Shown here one piece after another: positions 60,801-64,000 of a stretch of 64,000 bases of DNA. How positions within the stretch are numbered: the stretch's first letter is position 1; each line of letters starts with the position of its first letter. A program made the position numbers and the translations under genes. Source of the stretch: Ifrita kowaldi (taxonomy: Eukaryota > Chordata > Aves > Passeriformes > Cinclosomatidae); contig VZRS01004388.1 in assembly GCA_013398055.1 (NCBI GenBank), forward strand, positions 403,127 through 467,126, written 5' to 3'. The notes under the pieces are model-generated. The model saw nothing but the letters and a program-made list of their open reading frames with translations, was not told the DNA's origin and ran no database searches.

Positions 60801-62448
60801 TGCCGGAGAAACCCCACGCTTGTTTATTGATGCTTGCAAGGTTTCAGAGACACTCGAGCGATTGCACTTCTCGGGCTGTGTGGGAGGGACGGGCTGTCCA
60901 GCCAGCGTGTTGGGATGGGGACACTGTGGTTTGAAAATGCCGCAGGGGAGCACTCTCTGCACACCTCCTGTGACCAACGTGGGCAGTTTGGGGAAGGAAC
61001 TGATGCCTCTGCTCACCAACCACCTGAGTTAGGAGGATGCAACGACTGTTGGAAGGCACCTGCCTTCATCACTGTCTCGTGCTGAGGGGGAGAATTTCTC
61101 CCTTCCTGGCTGATCACACAGGTTGGGTGTGTAGGGGAGTGAGAAGGTGCTCCTTTGTCCCGGGTTCTGAGTGGCACAGGTAGCCTGAAATGGCAGCCCA
61201 GCCTCCTGAGGAGATTTCACACCTAAAACAAGATACGTTCTAGCCATGACTCCTGCTGACTTCCTGACTGGAAAAACAGCAGTGTATGAGTTTTGCTGTT
61301 TTGGTGGGGGACTCTGTTGGCTCTTCCCAAGGGAGAGCTGATAACCAGGATGTACTCTGCAGCAGGACGCTTGTCCTGCTCTTGGAAACTGGCTGCACCC
61401 CTTAAGCAGAAGATACTCCAAAGCTGGTCATTAGTGAGTCCTTGTCATTGACCTAAATTCCGTGGTTTGTCAACTCCTCAGCAACTAGAGACAAAGCAAC
61501 AGACAAGTGGGGGGAAAGGCAGAAATTGTGCAAGCAAGCATGTACTATAGAAAAATGACATGTCGGGGGGGAAAAGAACCCCTTCCTGGAAAAACAGTGC
61601 AAGACACTGGAGTGTTCCTCTCCTTGGCTTCCCCACAGCTGCTGTGGAAATGCAAGGATGTACAGCAGAATAGTAATCAAGGGACTTGGTACACTGTGGA
61701 ACTTCTGCTCCTTTCAGCAGGCCGAGTAGATTTCTCAGAATAAGAGACTTCCATTAACCTGTGCGAAATGGCAAGAACTTTTGGAAAAAGCCAATGGCAG
61801 TGCTGATGACAGGCATTCTTTAATTGATTTATTTGTTTGACTCACAAATGGCTGTTAATGCAGTCCTGAAAGGAGCCAAGTTTAGATAGGGTTAGTGTCA
61901 GCCAAGGGCCTCTGGGACCTTTGCTTATTTCTCTTTGAGATGTTCCAAGGCATAAGCTGACAGCAGGAGTCCTGATTTGTTCCTGTGAAAATCAATCAAA
62001 TTAAATATGCTTTCGTTCCCTTTCCAAGCTGTCGCTGTGATCAGGAAGTCTCCGTGACAAAAACCACGACCACATGGCTATGGTGATACATGCAAGCCCT
62101 GTGAATATGTATCTTTCTGCCAACTGTGTTTATGTGTTTTACTCCTTACTCCCACTGTGTTTGTCTTAAAAGCTCCTAAACTTGTGAGTGGTATCTCTGA
62201 TTTAGTATCAATATAATGTCTGGTGTATTAGGGCCCTGCTGGCTTACTCAGCAGAGTGACTGTTCTTTTAGTAATGCACATCATTGACCAGGGAAGGTGC
62301 TTAGCACATATGGTAAGCTGCCAAAGGATGGAGTCCCCCCACTGCGGGAAGACTTAGGGGCGAAAGGGGAATGAGGTGGACACCTCTGGGTTTCCCCTTT
62401 CAGAACACCACGCTCAGCAGACCTGACAGCACGGCATGTTCTACCTGC

Positions 62449-62542
62449 TGGGATGGGATGGGATGGGATGGGATGGGATGGGATGAGATGAGATGAGATG
62501 AGATGAGATGAGATGAGATGAGATGAGATGAGATGAGATGAG
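62449..62542. repeat. Compound pentanucleotide microsatellite (GGATG)7(AGATG)11
   Basis: Seven GGATG units (62451-62485) switch cleanly to eleven AGATG units (62486-62540), with no other interruption. It lies in the ITPKB intron. Confidence 0.97.
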
Positions 62543-63343
62543 GACACGCCGGTGTTCGGCAGGCTGGGCAGAGCTTCAGGCTCTTGGTGGATGGAGGCTG
62601 TGCACTCCAGGGGCTTCACAAAGCATCACTCCCTGTTCTGTAGCTTATCCTCTACCTACTCACGTGACCTTCTCAGGGAATAAGCAGCTTTTTTATGGGC
62701 TCCCTCCCACGGAGGCTAAGTGAAGATGCTGCCATAACCCAATGAGAGACATATGGTGCTGCTTCAAGTCTGTCTTCATCAGCACTTTTAAGCTCATTGG
62801 GAAGGGTTTCTTCTCTGCGCACATTCTCCATGATTGACAGGGCAGGAATTACATGGCACATAGCAGATCCTTTTCATAGAGGGCCTTACGTGCGCGTACA
62901 GCTGCTGTCTCTTGCATATTTAGTTTCTCAAAAAAAATTCACACTAAAAGCATCCATAAAAGTGAAAAAATTAAAAAAAACCTCCCGTATTTCTGAGGAA
63001 GAAACAAACATTAGGCCTATCATCTTTAGGGTCCCCAGCTCTGGAAAGAGACAGATTTCCACCTCTTCTGGTGGGAATTGCAGGATGTCAGGAGCTTGCC
63101 CATTTGGATCCTTCGGGTGGAAAGCTGAATGTCCGCAGAGTGAATTTCACGGATCAGTGGAAACTTCTGAGTTTTGTCTTCACCTTTTCAGAGGCTTGCA
63201 ATGACAAAACCCAAACTGTAGTCAGCACCTGTCTCATGTTTTCCATGTTATTTCTGTAATGTGTTAGGACAGATTTGCATGTGAAGAAAATATTAGTGCA
63301 GCACTGAGCTCTCACGTGCCATACGATGGCTAAAAGCTGCTGC

Positions 63344-63385
63344 TGTTTTCTTTACATGTAATTAATGTTTTCTTTACATGTAATT
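63344..63385. repeat. 20-bp tandem duplication
   Basis: TGTTTTCTTTACATGTAATT occurs at 63344-63363 and again, exactly, at 63366-63385, separated by AA. Confidence 0.93.
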
Positions 63386-64000
63386 CTGTTCCAGCTCACT
63401 ACAGAAATAATGGCATCTATGTATGACATTAAATGTTGCTTCAGCTAAGATTAGTCTTCTGTAATGGTTAGAAGATTATAATGTTTATACCAGTAGGTAA
63501 ATTTGTGCAGTAAATTTGACCTGCTTTCTTCCAATGAAGCCCAGCCAAGCTTTCTAAGAAAGATATGTTAATATTTAACAGACAGTCAAAACTAAATGTT
63601 AACATTTTCAAATCACTGAGTAACTTTGCAGCCTAATCCCTGTTCTTAAATGTGACTTTTTGGAGAATGCGGGCTTCCACACTTGCTGGGTCATTTGAAA
63701 TGGCCCTTTTATGGCATTCATCTTGCTTAGCCTTGCTGGGTGTCTCTTCAGGCATCTTAAGGTTCTCCTAGGGTATCTCTCTTCTCTAACTCTAATGGGA
63801 TCTTGACAACTAGCTCAAGAGTGTGCTTTAAGACAGAGGAATCTATTTCTAAAGTACTCATGAATGTCTTTTACAAAATTTATTGGAATTTCATTCTTAC
63901 TCCTACACATAAAAACCCAGGTCATGCATAGCCTGCGCAAAGGCTTCACGTAGTTCAGGAAGCTGACCCAGTCTGAGGTCTACCAGCCTCAAAAGCAAGT

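Larger units (their letters stand above)
57845..64000 (+). other. ITPKB: ITPKB intron (start), runs off the window
   Basis: After the donor at 57845, no further ITPKB exon was found. The expected next exon, beginning SKSWRKIKNM, is absent from all frames to 64000. This intron is also very long in mammals. It holds a compound microsatellite at 62449-62542 and a 20-bp duplication at 63344-63385. Confidence 0.8.

Noticed and set aside
1..64000. rRNA, tRNA, CRISPR, endogenous retroviral or other viral genes
   Set aside because: No cloverleaf, repeat-spacer pattern, paired LTRs or viral polymerase, capsid or envelope motif was noticed on reading both strands.

Overview
The window is vertebrate nuclear DNA, almost certainly from a bird. 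It carries several 3'-anchored fragments of CR1 LINEs (the dominant avian retrotransposon), has compact introns, and holds two intron-containing genes whose proteins I recognise: presenilin 2 (PSEN2, minus strand) and the 5' part of inositol-trisphosphate 3-kinase B (ITPKB, plus strand). They are divergent (head to head), matching the human 1q42 order ITPKB-PSEN2-COQ8A. The species cannot be fixed by eye.

Layout. 1-10.4 kb: apparently gene-free DNA with five CR1 fragments; no COQ8A exon was recognised although synteny predicts that gene to the left. 10.5-14.2 kb: probable PSEN2 3' UTR and flank. 14.2-25.5 kb: ten PSEN2 coding exons whose splice sites I placed by hand; joined, they give an unbroken 458-residue frame with all nine membrane segments, both catalytic aspartates (YD and LGLGDF) and the PAL motif. 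25.5-30.8 kb: two 5' untranslated exons and intron 1. 30.5-31.0 kb: PSEN2 CpG island with three CCAAT boxes. 31.0-31.35 kb: a CR1 abutting that promoter. 31.4-55.0 kb: about 24 kb of intergenic DNA with simple repeats, inverted repeats, an exact 83-bp duplication and two exon-like signals. 55.0-55.7 kb: ITPKB CpG island and noncoding exon 1. 56.76-57.84 kb: ITPKB first coding exon (307 codons). 57.85-64 kb: start of the following ITPKB intron, with a compound pentanucleotide microsatellite.

Function. PSEN2 is the catalytic aspartyl protease subunit of gamma-secretase; ITPKB phosphorylates Ins(1,4,5)P3 to Ins(1,3,4,5)P4. They are neighbours by conserved synteny, and nothing here shows a shared pathway.

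Most worth a second look: a G-rich hexanucleotide array 21 nt inside PSEN2 intron 1, upstream ORFs that overlap the start codons of both genes, a well-formed orphan exon at 46.9 kb, an isolated CpG-dense first-exon-like element at 35.2 kb, and in-frame skippable PSEN2 loop exons with weak splice sites. No prokaryotic, CRISPR, rRNA, tRNA or viral feature was seen.
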